This document shows positions 18,499 to 27,667 of a stretch of 64,000 bases of DNA, piece after piece. A model generated the notes under the pieces. It made no database searches, was not told where the DNA came from, and was given only the letters and a program-made list of their open reading frames with translations. How positions within the stretch are numbered: position 1 is the stretch's first letter; each line of letters opens with the position of its first letter. This stretch comes from Paraflavitalea soli (lineage in GTDB: Bacteria; Bacteroidota; Bacteroidia; Chitinophagales; Chitinophagaceae), in contig NZ_CP032157.1 of assembly GCF_003555545.1 (NCBI RefSeq), forward strand, positions 4,592,546 to 4,656,545, read 5' to 3'. A program made the translations under genes and the position numbers.

Positions 18499-18932
18499 CG
18501 TTTTAAGGTACTTCTGTGTTTTTGTATCAGGGGCGCCAGCTGCCCTCCCAGTCTCGGCGAAAAGTGGCTGTTTTGGCGTTTGTCGCTATTAGCATACTCT
18601 ATCCATACTGAAGGTATACTGAAGCTATGGAGAAGCCATACTGAAGGGATGCGGATTTAGGATTTGGGATTTAGAATTTAGGATTACTCCGTGCGTTGTA
18701 CTTTCCTTCCTGTTGGTAACTGGCTGATCTTTTTGTTGGTTTGGCATTGCCAGGCTTCCTTCTCTGTCATCACAGCCTTCAATAGCTCATAGCAAACATA
18801 AAACATAGGCTTAGGCAAATGCAAATTTGATTTTGCTGCTCCGGTAATTTTAATAACAAGATTAAAAATGTGTAGAAAAACAACCGTTTCACGCCAAAAC
18901 AACCACAATCAGCCAACAGCAGACATTTTAAA

Positions 18933-18965
18933 TTTGGAAACGGGTATACCGGTGTTGTATGTTTG
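18933..18965 (+). promoter_or_regulatory. Bacteroidota-type promoter (TTTG-N21-TATGTTTG)
   Basis: TTTG at 18933-18936 and TATGTTTG at 18958-18965 match the -33 (TTTG) and -7 (TAnnTTTG) boxes of the Bacteroidota housekeeping sigma factor, with a 21-base spacer. The next gene downstream is the propeller kinase, over 480 bases away, so the transcript would have a long leader or be an independent RNA. Confidence 0.5.
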
Positions 18966-19047
18966 TTGTGAACAGATCGACTGTGTGGACGGGGCCTCTA
19001 AGCATGGTTGATAGAAGAAGAAGTGTTGTGCAACACTTGGGAATACA

Positions 19048-19083
19048 GGCTACGAGCTTTGAGCCTCGAGCTTCGAGCGATGA
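19048..19083. repeat. GAGC-rich dispersed repeat, non-coding copy
   Basis: Run of units gctacgagctttgagcctcg and agcttcgagcgatgag, similar to the coding copy in the SusD leader at 4892-4933. Such simple modular repeats spread between loci; mechanism not visible. Confidence 0.5.
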
Positions 19084-19368
19084 GTTTTGTTCCGTTGTTT
19101 TGTGAGTTATTGGTTGGCTGATGGTTATACTATCAGCTGAGGGCTATTGCCACTGGCTATTATTGTTTCTGTACCGATTGACATCTCCGGTGAACGCCAG
19201 CCACCTATTACAGTGAGATGGAGATCGGAATACGAAGAGAGACGATGGTCAGGATTTGGAGGGTAGTTTTAGCGATCAGCCGTCGGCCGGTAACCTTGTT
19301 CATTCAACTCTAATTTTTAAAACTTTAAAATTGATCATATAGGATAGAAAAAGCAATCCTACCACGAT

Positions 19369-19415
19369 AAAGAGGCTGTCTCTCTTGTTTGCAAAACAAG
19401 GAGATGGCCTCTTTT
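19369..19415 (+). terminator. Long hairpin before the propeller kinase, terminator-like
   Basis: Stem segments aaagaggc/gcctcttt, tctc/gaga and cttgttt/aaacaag stack into one long, slightly bulged hairpin, followed by TTTTATT. It includes the TTG (19389) and ATG (19404) codons that could open the kinase frame, which argues that the real kinase start is further in, at ATG 19467. Confidence 0.55.
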
Positions 19416-19466
19416 ATTAGCACTTGCCAGCTGTCAGCTTCTTTTCTGTACATTTGGCAGGTATAT

Positions 19467-22457
19467 ATGCATCCATTATCGACCGCTGCCTTATTGTATG
19501 ATCGGGGAAGAGACGTTGCCTACCGCCTGTGGGTAGCTGCCAGGAAGCCCTGCTTACAACTCCTGCTCTATTTCCTTTTATACTATTGCTGCTTTTGCGC
19601 GGGGGCAGTTGCCCAGGATTATAATTACCGTAATTATGATGTGCAGCACGGCCTGGCAGGCTCCACGGTTTACAATATGTACCAGGACACAGAAGGGTTT
19701 ATCTGGTTTGCTACCGAAACAGGTGTCAGCCGGTTTGATGGTACCCATTTTAAAAACTTTACGGTTAAAGATGGCTTGCCCGATAATACTATCGTACGCA
19801 TCTTTGAGGACTCCCGGGGAAGAATATGGCTGGCGCCATTTACCAATTCTATTTGCTATTACTACAAAGGGAAAATTTATACATCCCAGAATACGCCTTT
19901 ATTAAAGCGAATTGTGTTGGATGATTATGTGGGCCCCCTATTTGAGAATAAAAAGGGAGAGGTCATTGTCTATGACGGTTCTCATATCTATCGTATCGAC
20001 ATAAATGATTCGTTACATCTTATTCCCTATGCTGCTGGATTTCCCCCAAGATCCCTGATCAAAGTAAGCGAAAGCAGTTCGGGCGGTTACTTTGCCATGT
20101 ACACGCATAACTTGTACAAAACCAATACCCAATCCTATACATTCCTGGCTAATCTTGCCACCAGCTATGGTGGCGTCGATAACACTATCTTTACTGATAA
20201 GTGGTGGTGCTGGCAGAGAACCCGGGATAGTCTGCATGTACAGTCAGCCTTCTATCACCTCAATTACAACATGGCAGTTCCTTCTGTCAATTCACTCTAT
20301 TGTGTCAATGACAGCATTATTTGCATTAATACGGCAAAAGGTACCTACCTCCTTAATTTAATGCAGGGAAAGGTTGAAAAAAGGTACCTCCCCAACAAAA
20401 ATATCAGCAGGTTCCTGATGGACAAAGATGGGGGACTATGGTTCTCCACCTTTAATGATGGTGTATATTACCTTAGTTCTACCGCATTCAGGAATATGCA
20501 ATATGAAGTGGCCAAAGGGCAAAACCTGGGCGTTCATGATCTCGAAATTGGCCCGGAAGGGATCTGGGCTGCTTCGGACATGGGTTATCTGCAATGGCTG
20601 CGGAGGGACTCGCTGCAGGCACTATGGCTCAGCAAGGCATTTAAGCAGGCATTTCAAGGATCCGCTTATTGCATCGCCCGCAAAAACAATGTAATGGCAG
20701 TAGGTGTGGAATTCTATGTATTCCTGTTCGACGGCTTTTCACCCATCAAAAAGGTGACCGGGATCAATACTGTCAAGGATTTGGCCTTTATAAATGACCA
20801 GGAACTGATGGTGGCGGGCTCCAATAGCCTCTATTCCCTGCGGCTGGATAATGATACATTTGAGCGATATTGGATGGGAAGAACCACCAGTTTGCTGTAC
20901 AGGAACGATTCCACCTGGTTTGGTGCTTCCGATGGCCTGTATTTGCTGAAACCCGACAAATCGATATTCTATTTTGGTTCCATTTCCCCCCTCTTAAAAA
21001 ATCGCATTGCTGCTATTAAGGAGGGGGCGGACGGCACTATCTGGATAGCCACCTATAGCAAAGGACTGGTAGGGTTAAGGAACAATCAGGTAAAATACCA
21101 CATCACCGTAGAAGATGGCCTCAGCAACGATGCCAGCCGGTGCCTGGCCATGGATGGAAAGTACATATGGGCCGGAACAGCGAATGGCCTGAACAGAATC
21201 CGGGTTGATGCCGGCCTGGCCAGGGTTGACAACTTCCTGGCGGATGGGGTAGCATCGGACATGATCAATGCCGTACTGGTGGTGGGCGATACCGTGTATG
21301 CAGGCACGCCGCAAGGGATCACTGTTTTTGATAAAAACAACGCCTTGCCTGCGTCTGTATGCGATCTTAAAATGCTTGGCATTAGCCTGAACGGAAAAGA
21401 AACAGCCCTTACAGATAATATCCAGCTGGATTACGGCAACAACAATATTCGACTGAATTTTGTGGCGATTTCTTTTTCTTCGGCCGGCAATGTGGTGTAC
21501 AACTACCGGTTAAAGAATTTAGATACTACCTGGAAGACAACTAGCCAAACCTCCCTGGAGTTCGTATCCTTGCCACCAGGGCAACATGAACTGGAAATAT
21601 ATGCCACCAATAAATTCGGCATCAACAGTAGTATCCACAGGCAGTTGTTCAGCATATTGCCGCCTTTCTGGCAAACAGCCTGGTTTGTTATTAGCTGTAT
21701 TATAACGATTGTTACAGCTACCTGGCTGGTGGTTGCTTACAGGAACCGCCAGGCTCGTAAAAAAGAAGCTGCCAGGCTGGTGGTAGAAAAACAACTGCAT
21801 GAATTGGAACAAAAGGCCTTGCGGTCCCAAATGAATCCACACTTTATTTTCAACTGCATGAACTCCGTGCAGGAATTTATTATTGACAAGGATATCGCCA
21901 GCGCCAATAAATACCTTACCAAATTTGCCAGCCTGATCCGCCAGACCCTCGACAACTCCTTTCATTCGTCCACCACATTGGCCAGTGAAATTCAATACCT
22001 TACTACCTACCTGGGCCTCGAACAAATGCGCCATAAAAACATGTTCAGCTATAGTTTACAAATTAGCCCGGAACTTCAACCCGAACTCGTTACCCTGCCG
22101 GTAATGCTGCTCCAACCCTACGTAGAAAATGCTACCTGGCATGGTATGCGGAGCGGCGATAACCCGGATGGACAAATTGACATTCACTTTTCCACAACGA
22201 ATAACGTGCTATATTGCACGATAACCGATAATGGAATAGGCAGGGAAGCTGCCCTGGTAGCCAAAAAGGACAGCCAGGTGCAATATCAGTCAAGAGGAAT
22301 GCAATTGACCAATGAAAGGATCAATTTGATCAACAGCCATGCGGGGGTTGCAATTACAATCGATATAAAAGACCTCAGAGACGAAGCAGGTAATGCTGCA
22401 GGCACAGCTGTAACCATTGGAATCCCATTTACCAGTAACCGACATGAAACATCATGA
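19467..22457 (+). CDS. Propeller-type sensor histidine kinase, LytS/His_kinase class
   Basis: From ATG 19467, 996 residues. The frame extends to TTG 19389, but that start lies in a hairpin. A hydrophobic export signal ends CAGAVAQ. Two-component-regulator propeller repeats follow (EGFIWFATETGVSRFDG, DGTIWIATYSKGLVGLRN, YIWAGTANGLNRIRV), then a Y_Y_Y domain (YNYRLKNLDTTWKTTSQ) and a transmembrane helix at about 738-760. The cytoplasmic His_kinase domain (SQMNPHFIFNCMNSVQEF, phospho-acceptor His792) and a GHKL ATPase (PYVENATWHGM, ITDNGIGREAA) complete it. It should sense a periplasmic ligand and phosphorylate the LytTR regulator whose start overlaps its stop by 4 bases. Confidence 0.93.
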   Translation: MHPLSTAALLYDRGRDVAYRLWVAARKPCLQLLLYFLLYYCCFCAGAVAQDYNYRNYDVQHGLAGSTVYNMYQDTEGFIWFATETGVSRFDGTHFKNFTVKDGLPDNTIVRIFEDSRGRIWLAPFTNSICYYYKGKIYTSQNTPLLKRIVLDDYVGPLFENKKGEVIVYDGSHIYRIDINDSLHLIPYAAGFPPRSLIKVSESSSGGYFAMYTHNLYKTNTQSYTFLANLATSYGGVDNTIFTDKWWCWQRTRDSLHVQSAFYHLNYNMAVPSVNSLYCVNDSIICINTAKGTYLLNLMQGKVEKRYLPNKNISRFLMDKDGGLWFSTFNDGVYYLSSTAFRNMQYEVAKGQNLGVHDLEIGPEGIWAASDMGYLQWLRRDSLQALWLSKAFKQAFQGSAYCIARKNNVMAVGVEFYVFLFDGFSPIKKVTGINTVKDLAFINDQELMVAGSNSLYSLRLDNDTFERYWMGRTTSLLYRNDSTWFGASDGLYLLKPDKSIFYFGSISPLLKNRIAAIKEGADGTIWIATYSKGLVGLRNNQVKYHITVEDGLSNDASRCLAMDGKYIWAGTANGLNRIRVDAGLARVDNFLADGVASDMINAVLVVGDTVYAGTPQGITVFDKNNALPASVCDLKMLGISLNGKETALTDNIQLDYGNNNIRLNFVAISFSSAGNVVYNYRLKNLDTTWKTTSQTSLEFVSLPPGQHELEIYATNKFGINSSIHRQLFSILPPFWQTAWFVISCIITIVTATWLVVAYRNRQARKKEAARLVVEKQLHELEQKALRSQMNPHFIFNCMNSVQEFIIDKDIASANKYLTKFASLIRQTLDNSFHSSTTLASEIQYLTTYLGLEQMRHKNMFSYSLQISPELQPELVTLPVMLLQPYVENATWHGMRSGDNPDGQIDIHFSTTNNVLYCTITDNGIGREAALVAKKDSQVQYQSRGMQLTNERINLINSHAGVAITIDIKDLRDEAGNAAGTAVTIGIPFTSNRHETS

Positions 22458-23209
22458 ACAAGATCAGCTGTATCATAATTGATGACGAGGCGCGTAATAT
22501 AGCCGTGCTAAAAAAGCTGATCGGCGAATATTGCCCCTTATTGATCGTCGAAGGTGAAGCCACCAATGGCGCATCAGCCCTGAAGATGATCCAACAACTG
22601 CAGCCACCCCTGGTATTCCTGGATGTTGAACTGTATAAGACCAATGCTTTTGAGGTACTTAACCAGCTGCCGGAAATTGATTTTGAGATCATTTTTGTTA
22701 CTGCTTTTGAAAAGTATGCCCACAAAGCATTTCGGGTCAATGCCGTGGATTATCTGTTAAAACCCATAGACATTGATGATCTCCAGGCCGCTGTCAAAAA
22801 AGCGATTGAAAGGATACAGGGAAAACAGGGCAGTGGAAACGCCAACATCATTATCACACCTCACCTCAACCATGCTGTTTTTTCCAAAATAGCATTGCCT
22901 ACCCAGCAGGGATTATCTCTCTACAATGTGGATGATATTGTTACCTGCACCGCGAAAGGAAGGTATACCTACATCGATTTCATTAAAGATAAAAGCATAA
23001 CCGTAACCGGCACACTGAAAGATATAGAGGGGAAATTACCACCCGCCATTTTTTTCAGGATTCATAATTCACACCTGATCAACCTGAACTATGTAAAAAA
23101 ATACTACAAAGGAAAGGGTGGTTACGTAGAAATGATCAATGGCCAAAGCCTGGAAGTCTCATTCCGCAAACGGGATGAATTCCTCGACCGCATCCGGCCT
23201 CAATCTTAA
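22454..23209 (+). CDS. LytTR-family response regulator
   Basis: 251 residues. A receiver domain (CIIIDDEARNIAVLKKLIGE, phospho-acceptor Asp57 in LVFLDVELYKTN, Lys in YLLKPIDIDDLQ) is followed by a LytTR DNA-binding domain from about 140 (GLSLYNVDDIVTCTAKGRYT, FFRIHNSHLINLNYVKKYYK). Its ATG overlaps the TGA of the upstream kinase (ATGA), so the pair is translationally coupled and is a cognate LytS/LytR-type system. The residues after Asp57 (VELYKTN) differ from the usual IQMPGMNG turn but spacing is kept. The target promoter is not visible; the downstream T9SS protein is one candidate. Confidence 0.93.
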   Translation: MNKISCIIIDDEARNIAVLKKLIGEYCPLLIVEGEATNGASALKMIQQLQPPLVFLDVELYKTNAFEVLNQLPEIDFEIIFVTAFEKYAHKAFRVNAVDYLLKPIDIDDLQAAVKKAIERIQGKQGSGNANIIITPHLNHAVFSKIALPTQQGLSLYNVDDIVTCTAKGRYTYIDFIKDKSITVTGTLKDIEGKLPPAIFFRIHNSHLINLNYVKKYYKGKGGYVEMINGQSLEVSFRKRDEFLDRIRPQS

Positions 23210-23346
23210 AGCACTTATTACCCAAAATACAGCAGTTATTCCTGAAAAGGGTACGCCTATTAACTATACATTTTATCTACTATCAGCTATCTCTATTTTA
23301 GCATTCGTTTTAGGTAACCTTATCAAAAAAAATAAAACTGAATTGT

Positions 23347-24417
23347 ATGAGTAATTTATTACGCACTCGTGCTATTATCTGCCTGTTTGCATTGCAAGCA
23401 GCAGCCCTTCCTCTACTAGCCCAAAACTGGTCACTTACGGGCAATGCAGGCACCAACCCAGCCACTAACTTTATTGGAACAACGGATAATACACCCTTGC
23501 TATTCAGGAGCAATAATATACCTCGGGTGTCTCTTACTTCCTGGCAATATGGTGGCCTGGAAGTGGGCTCTACTACTATACCAAGCTATCTCACAATTGC
23601 AGGAAAAGATGTAGTAGACACGATAATACCTTTCACCATTAACGGTAATATACTTAATCAAACCTGGGGAAATTCTGCAGGGCAGACGATGGGAAGATTA
23701 TTGCGTTTTAACCAGGGCCCATCTATGGCATCAGGCTGGATAAATTTCTATGATGCGGGTATCGGACAAGACACCTGCTTTTTCATTACTAATCATTCTG
23801 TTCCTCCTGCTTTTGGCAATGGCGTGATCCGCAAGAGAATGATCGTTATAAGCCCTCAGGACAGGGTGGGTATCAACCTCGCCGGAGATGCTATAGGAAA
23901 TGGCGCCGTACCCACGGCGAATTTTCATACCAATGGTACGGTTCGTTTACAAAATCTCCCTTCGGGCACAGGCGACCAGTTGTTGATTGACAAGGATGGA
24001 AATGTTTATCGCGGTAGTGGACGAAAAGAAGATAGTTCGGCTTTCTCCATCAACAATCTCTTAGCAGAAATTGTATTGCTGAAGGAAGAGCTGGCTGCAT
24101 TAAAAAACCAGGTAAATGGTATCAAAAACGGAGGTATCAGCCTGATCATACCAGACGATAAATCCTTATCGCAAAACAGCCCCAATCCTTTTAGCAAATC
24201 GACAACGATCAAGTATTACCAACCTGTGGCTGCCACATCAGTGATCCTGATCATTGCTAATCTGCAAGGCAAAATGGTACAGCAATATAATTTAACGGGC
24301 AAAACAGATCAACAAGTAGTCATTTCTGCAGGGGATCTGCCTTCAGGTACTTACCTGTACAGCCTCCTCGTAGACGGCAAGGTAACGGATACCAAAAAAA
24401 TGATATTGGCCCGCTAG
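23347..24417 (+). CDS. Secreted T9SS cargo protein, tail-fibre-like N-terminal region
   Basis: 356 residues with a signal peptide ending LPLLAQ. The mature N-terminus (NWSLTGNAGTNPATNFIGTT, DNTPLLFRSNN) matches a motif common in Bacteroidota cell-surface proteins resembling phage tail-fibre or shufflon proteins. Around residues 235-260 there is a short coiled coil (LLAEIVLLKEELAALKNQVN), where such proteins usually trimerise. The C-terminal 80 residues are a type A T9SS sorting domain (NSPNPFSKSTTIKYYQP, SGTYLYSLLVDGKVTDTKKM), so it crosses the outer membrane and is attached or released. No catalytic motif is seen. It follows the kinase/regulator pair by 137 bases on the same strand and may be its target. 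Confidence 0.75.
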   Translation: MSNLLRTRAIICLFALQAAALPLLAQNWSLTGNAGTNPATNFIGTTDNTPLLFRSNNIPRVSLTSWQYGGLEVGSTTIPSYLTIAGKDVVDTIIPFTINGNILNQTWGNSAGQTMGRLLRFNQGPSMASGWINFYDAGIGQDTCFFITNHSVPPAFGNGVIRKRMIVISPQDRVGINLAGDAIGNGAVPTANFHTNGTVRLQNLPSGTGDQLLIDKDGNVYRGSGRKEDSSAFSINNLLAEIVLLKEELAALKNQVNGIKNGGISLIIPDDKSLSQNSPNPFSKSTTIKYYQPVAATSVILIIANLQGKMVQQYNLTGKTDQQVVISAGDLPSGTYLYSLLVDGKVTDTKKMILAR

Positions 24418-24440
24418 CAACTGTTGGGTACGAACATGTA

Positions 24441-24471
24441 AAAATGGGTTGCCTGACCGGCAACCCATTTT
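24441..24471. terminator. Bidirectional intrinsic terminator
   Basis: Perfect 13-base stem aaaatgggttgcc (24441-24453) with ggcaacccatttt (24459-24471), 5-base loop, A-run before and T-run after. It lies between the convergent T9SS gene and the leftward propeller kinase and can serve both. Confidence 0.85.
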
Positions 24472-24493
24472 GGGTTAAAGAGGAAATCTTACA

Positions 24494-27400
24494 TTAATGA
24501 TCGGGACCGGGAGGAAAAACAATGGTCACGGTAGTTCCTTTTTGAAAGATACTTTCGACAGCAATATGGCCTTTAAGCTGGGCCACAAAATCGCGTACGA
24601 TCCTGTATCCCAGGTTGCCGGTGCTATCTGTTGCAAAGAGGTTCTTTTCATCTTCCAGCCGGCTTTGCAGCACCTGCAATTCTGTATAGGTCATGCCTTC
24701 TCCGGTGTCTGCCACTTTAATGACCAATCGATCGGACGCATCCAGGTACCCCTTTAAACTGATCTGGCCATTCTCTGTGTGTTTATTGGCGTTATCTACC
24801 AAGTTGTGCAATATTATTTTCAACAATTGCTTGTCTGTCCACGCACTGATATCGGCTGTTATCTCCATTTCCAGGGAGTTCTTATTCCAGTTGAGCACAT
24901 TACGGAAAAATGTTTCAGCCTCCTGGAACAGCTCCTTCACATATACATGTTCATAGCGCATCCTGAACCCCTCCTGCTGGGTGGTGAGCCATATAAGGAA
25001 CTCTTTGGTAAAGGTATCGAGTTGGTCGGACGACTTTTTCAATTCCGCGGTAAGGCTGGTAAGCGACTGATTGTTGCCCGCTATCAGGGCATTGTGTAAC
25101 TGGTTGCTGAGCATATTCATAAACCGCAGGGGAGAACGAATATCGTGCAGGATCACAGAAGTGAGTTTATCTTTCAACAGGTTGCTCTGGTGAAGGCTTT
25201 CTTGCGACACTTTTAATTCTCCCACGGTGTGTTCCAATTGCTGCACAGTAATGGCCTGCTCCTGTGTTCTTTGTTGTACCTGCTGCTCCAGGTATAGTTC
25301 TCTTTCCTTTGCTTTTTTGGCCTTCTGCTTGTGGAGGGAATAAATACCCGCTGTGATGAGCAGGATCAGCATCAGCAATAGCAATAACCTGAAAGCCACG
25401 GTTTCATAAAAATGGGGAGTTATGAAAAATGGCAGTGTGGCGCTGGTATAATCATGGGCACCAAATCCACTGCGCAGACGGACCTCCAGGGCATAGTTAC
25501 CAGGTGGAAGAAAATTGATAACGATGGTGTTGTCTGCAGGAACGGGCGCCCATAGTTTATCGACTCCGGCGATCCTGTATTCGGGAAAGAAATTGTCGCT
25601 ATTGCCAAAGAATGGGGAAGATATGCGGAAACTCATTTTGTTGGAGCCGGCCCGGAATACGAGTTTATCCTGGTAGCTGATCTCGCGGGCATCTTCCATG
25701 ATCTTGTCGATGTGAATGGCTTGTACGGGTAAAATGGGCTTTACCAGGCGGGGATCGAACCATACCAGGCCTTTCATGGAGGGAAGGGAAAACCTGCCAT
25801 CCTGCAAGCGGATGCCTACGGGGCTGCTGCCGCCATTAAATTCATTGGTGCCAAATCCATCATTCTTATCATAATAATGATAGTATACCTGCAGCTCATT
25901 GTTACGCACCCAGGCTTCCAGTGAGGCTTTTGACGCCTGAAACAATCCTTTGTTGGTTGGGATCCAGAAAAAACCGTTGTCGTCTTCCATAAAACAATGG
26001 GCAGTAGCCAGGTTGTGGTTCCTGTCCTGGGGCAAGGCAATAAAACGTCCATTCCTGTAGGTATAGAACCCCTGGCCATAGGTACCGATCCAGACAGAGC
26101 TGTCCTTAGCGCGGTATATATGGCGTACATAGTTTTTGGCCATTTCGGGAATGGCGGTCAGGGAATTGGTTCTTTTATTGTAGGCAAAAAGACCTACAGT
26201 AGTACCGATCCAGATGCAGGTATCATTTAAAAAGAACATGCACTGGGAACGATCCAACGGGGTATAATCTGCATACAGCACTTTCAGGCGCCCACTGTCT
26301 ATCCTGGCAAGGCCATTGTTGGTGCACAACCAGATGGTGCCCTTATCATCCTGCTGCAGGCTTTTGAGGTGTGTATCCTTCACCAGCCATCGTTTCTGCT
26401 CCTGTAGCTGGTTGTTCATACAAAAGAGGGTATCCCCTCCCATAAACCAGATGTGCTGATCCCTGTCTTTCAACATGGTATTAAATACCTGGAGATTGTA
26501 ATTATAGACCCTTTGGACTGTATCCTTTGAGAACAGCAAACCATTGGAAGTAAATACCTGACCTGGTTGTATTTCGAGGGTGGCTGCAAAACTATTTTCC
26601 ATCCCCTCTTTGTAGCTCCTTACAACAAAGGGTTGTTCCCGGATGATATAAAATCCATTGGTACTGGTTAGAAAGAAGTATAGTTTATACCTCTCTGAAT
26701 AACAGATATGCCTGGCCAGGGGCAATGGCAGGTCCTTCAACAGCAGGGAGGCTGTTACAGTCTGGCCATCAAACTGAAGCGCGTATAACTTATTGTTACA
26801 TTGGAGGAAAGTACCTGATCTGTCGGAACAAAACCTGAGCTGGTTTAAGTCTATGTGTTTTTTCCCTGCAAAGGCAGGCAATATTTTTTGCAGAGAGAGG
26901 GTAATAGCCGTCTTTTTTCCATGCTGATAAACGCGTATTCCACCTATGGAATCGATTGCAAAGAGGGTGTTTTGAATATAGAAATGGGCCCTGTCTTCCA
27001 GGTCGTAGTAATCTACCGGTGAGAAATAACCATCCTTAAACCAGGAGATATCGTGCCCGCTTACAAACCAGGCTGCCCCATTGGCGTCGCTGTAAAATTC
27101 GTGCATGGGCAAGTAATGCTTTGAAGCACGCACCTCTGTTATTATCCTGGTAGAATCCTCTTTGCTTGCAAAATATTTCCGCAGGTCGAGGATATAGCCA
27201 TGCTGGCTCATCAGGAAATTATGACGGGCTTTGAGCCCTGGCACAGGTAGTATAGCGCCATTGCTGTCAATAACGTGAACGCCTGCACTTTCATCGGCAA
27301 AAAATACTTTGTCTTGGGATACTGCATTGAGTGAATACAGTCTGTCGGAGGTAAGGGAAGGCACATTGCCTGTATAGAAATGCCGGAAATCCCTCCCATC

Positions 27401-27628
27401 AAATTTTATCAAGCCGAACTGAGTGGTAAACCAGCAATATCCTTTCAGGTCTTCAAAAAAGCCGGTCACATCGTTGGAGGGTAAACCGTTTTCATCATTG
27501 TAAGGCATTACATAATAGCCTTTGAAGGATGGGGGTAACTGCTGCCGGGCCATGACGCCGGCGGGGAGTACCATGAAAAGGTATAATGTGACAAGCTGGC
27601 AAAGCCGCTGAAATAATTCCATAGGCAT
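24494..27628 (-). CDS. Propeller-type sensor histidine kinase (paralogue 2), HisKA type
   Basis: 1044 residues. A signal peptide (ends GVMARQ) is followed by propeller repeats (KGYCWFTTQFGLIKFDGRDF, GTIWLCTNNGLARID, SSVWIGTYGQGFYTYRNGRF), a Y_Y_Y domain (PEYRIAGVDKLWAPVPADNT), and a transmembrane helix near 745-768. A coiled coil, a HisKA-like dimerisation segment with SVILHDIRSPLRFMNML (His828) and an HATPase domain (HNLVDNANKHTENG, VADTGEGM, GYRIVRDFV) follow. It ends FPPGPDH. No receiver domain is attached, so it needs a separate partner; the NarL-type regulator at 30858 is the only one in the run. It is strongly similar along its whole length to the kinase at 27668, 39 bases away, so the two arose by tandem duplication. 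Confidence 0.93.
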   Translation of the reverse strand: MPMELFQRLCQLVTLYLFMVLPAGVMARQQLPPSFKGYYVMPYNDENGLPSNDVTGFFEDLKGYCWFTTQFGLIKFDGRDFRHFYTGNVPSLTSDRLYSLNAVSQDKVFFADESAGVHVIDSNGAILPVPGLKARHNFLMSQHGYILDLRKYFASKEDSTRIITEVRASKHYLPMHEFYSDANGAAWFVSGHDISWFKDGYFSPVDYYDLEDRAHFYIQNTLFAIDSIGGIRVYQHGKKTAITLSLQKILPAFAGKKHIDLNQLRFCSDRSGTFLQCNNKLYALQFDGQTVTASLLLKDLPLPLARHICYSERYKLYFFLTSTNGFYIIREQPFVVRSYKEGMENSFAATLEIQPGQVFTSNGLLFSKDTVQRVYNYNLQVFNTMLKDRDQHIWFMGGDTLFCMNNQLQEQKRWLVKDTHLKSLQQDDKGTIWLCTNNGLARIDSGRLKVLYADYTPLDRSQCMFFLNDTCIWIGTTVGLFAYNKRTNSLTAIPEMAKNYVRHIYRAKDSSVWIGTYGQGFYTYRNGRFIALPQDRNHNLATAHCFMEDDNGFFWIPTNKGLFQASKASLEAWVRNNELQVYYHYYDKNDGFGTNEFNGGSSPVGIRLQDGRFSLPSMKGLVWFDPRLVKPILPVQAIHIDKIMEDAREISYQDKLVFRAGSNKMSFRISSPFFGNSDNFFPEYRIAGVDKLWAPVPADNTIVINFLPPGNYALEVRLRSGFGAHDYTSATLPFFITPHFYETVAFRLLLLLMLILLITAGIYSLHKQKAKKAKERELYLEQQVQQRTQEQAITVQQLEHTVGELKVSQESLHQSNLLKDKLTSVILHDIRSPLRFMNMLSNQLHNALIAGNNQSLTSLTAELKKSSDQLDTFTKEFLIWLTTQQEGFRMRYEHVYVKELFQEAETFFRNVLNWNKNSLEMEITADISAWTDKQLLKIILHNLVDNANKHTENGQISLKGYLDASDRLVIKVADTGEGMTYTELQVLQSRLEDEKNLFATDSTGNLGYRIVRDFVAQLKGHIAVESIFQKGTTVTIVFPPGPDH

Positions 27629-27667
27629 TGGTTGGTATAAATATAATTCAAAGCCCGGAAAAACGGG

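Larger units (their letters stand above)
18320..19388. other. Gene-poor stretch with repeats, a promoter and hairpins
   Basis: About 1 kb without a convincing gene. It holds REP copy C, the hairpin at 18463-18498, a good Bacteroidota-type promoter at 18933-18965, the palindrome aagtgttg-tg-caacactt at 19021-19038, a GAGC-rich dispersed repeat at 19048-19083, and a large hairpin starting at 19369. Short open frames here lack family features. Confidence 0.6.

Noticed and set aside
18684-18908. 74-codon leftward frame
   Set aside because: No family resemblance, lies in a repeat-rich stretch, and odd composition; kept only as part of the gene-poor region.
19369-19415. Insertion-sequence end (aaagaggctgtctc resembles some IS termini)
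   Set aside because: No transposase, no second terminal copy and no target duplication nearby; the hairpin explains it better as a terminator.
19389-19466. TTG/ATG starts of the propeller kinase at 19389 or 19404
   Set aside because: Both codons are inside a strong hairpin, and the export signal is complete from ATG 19467; not fully excluded.
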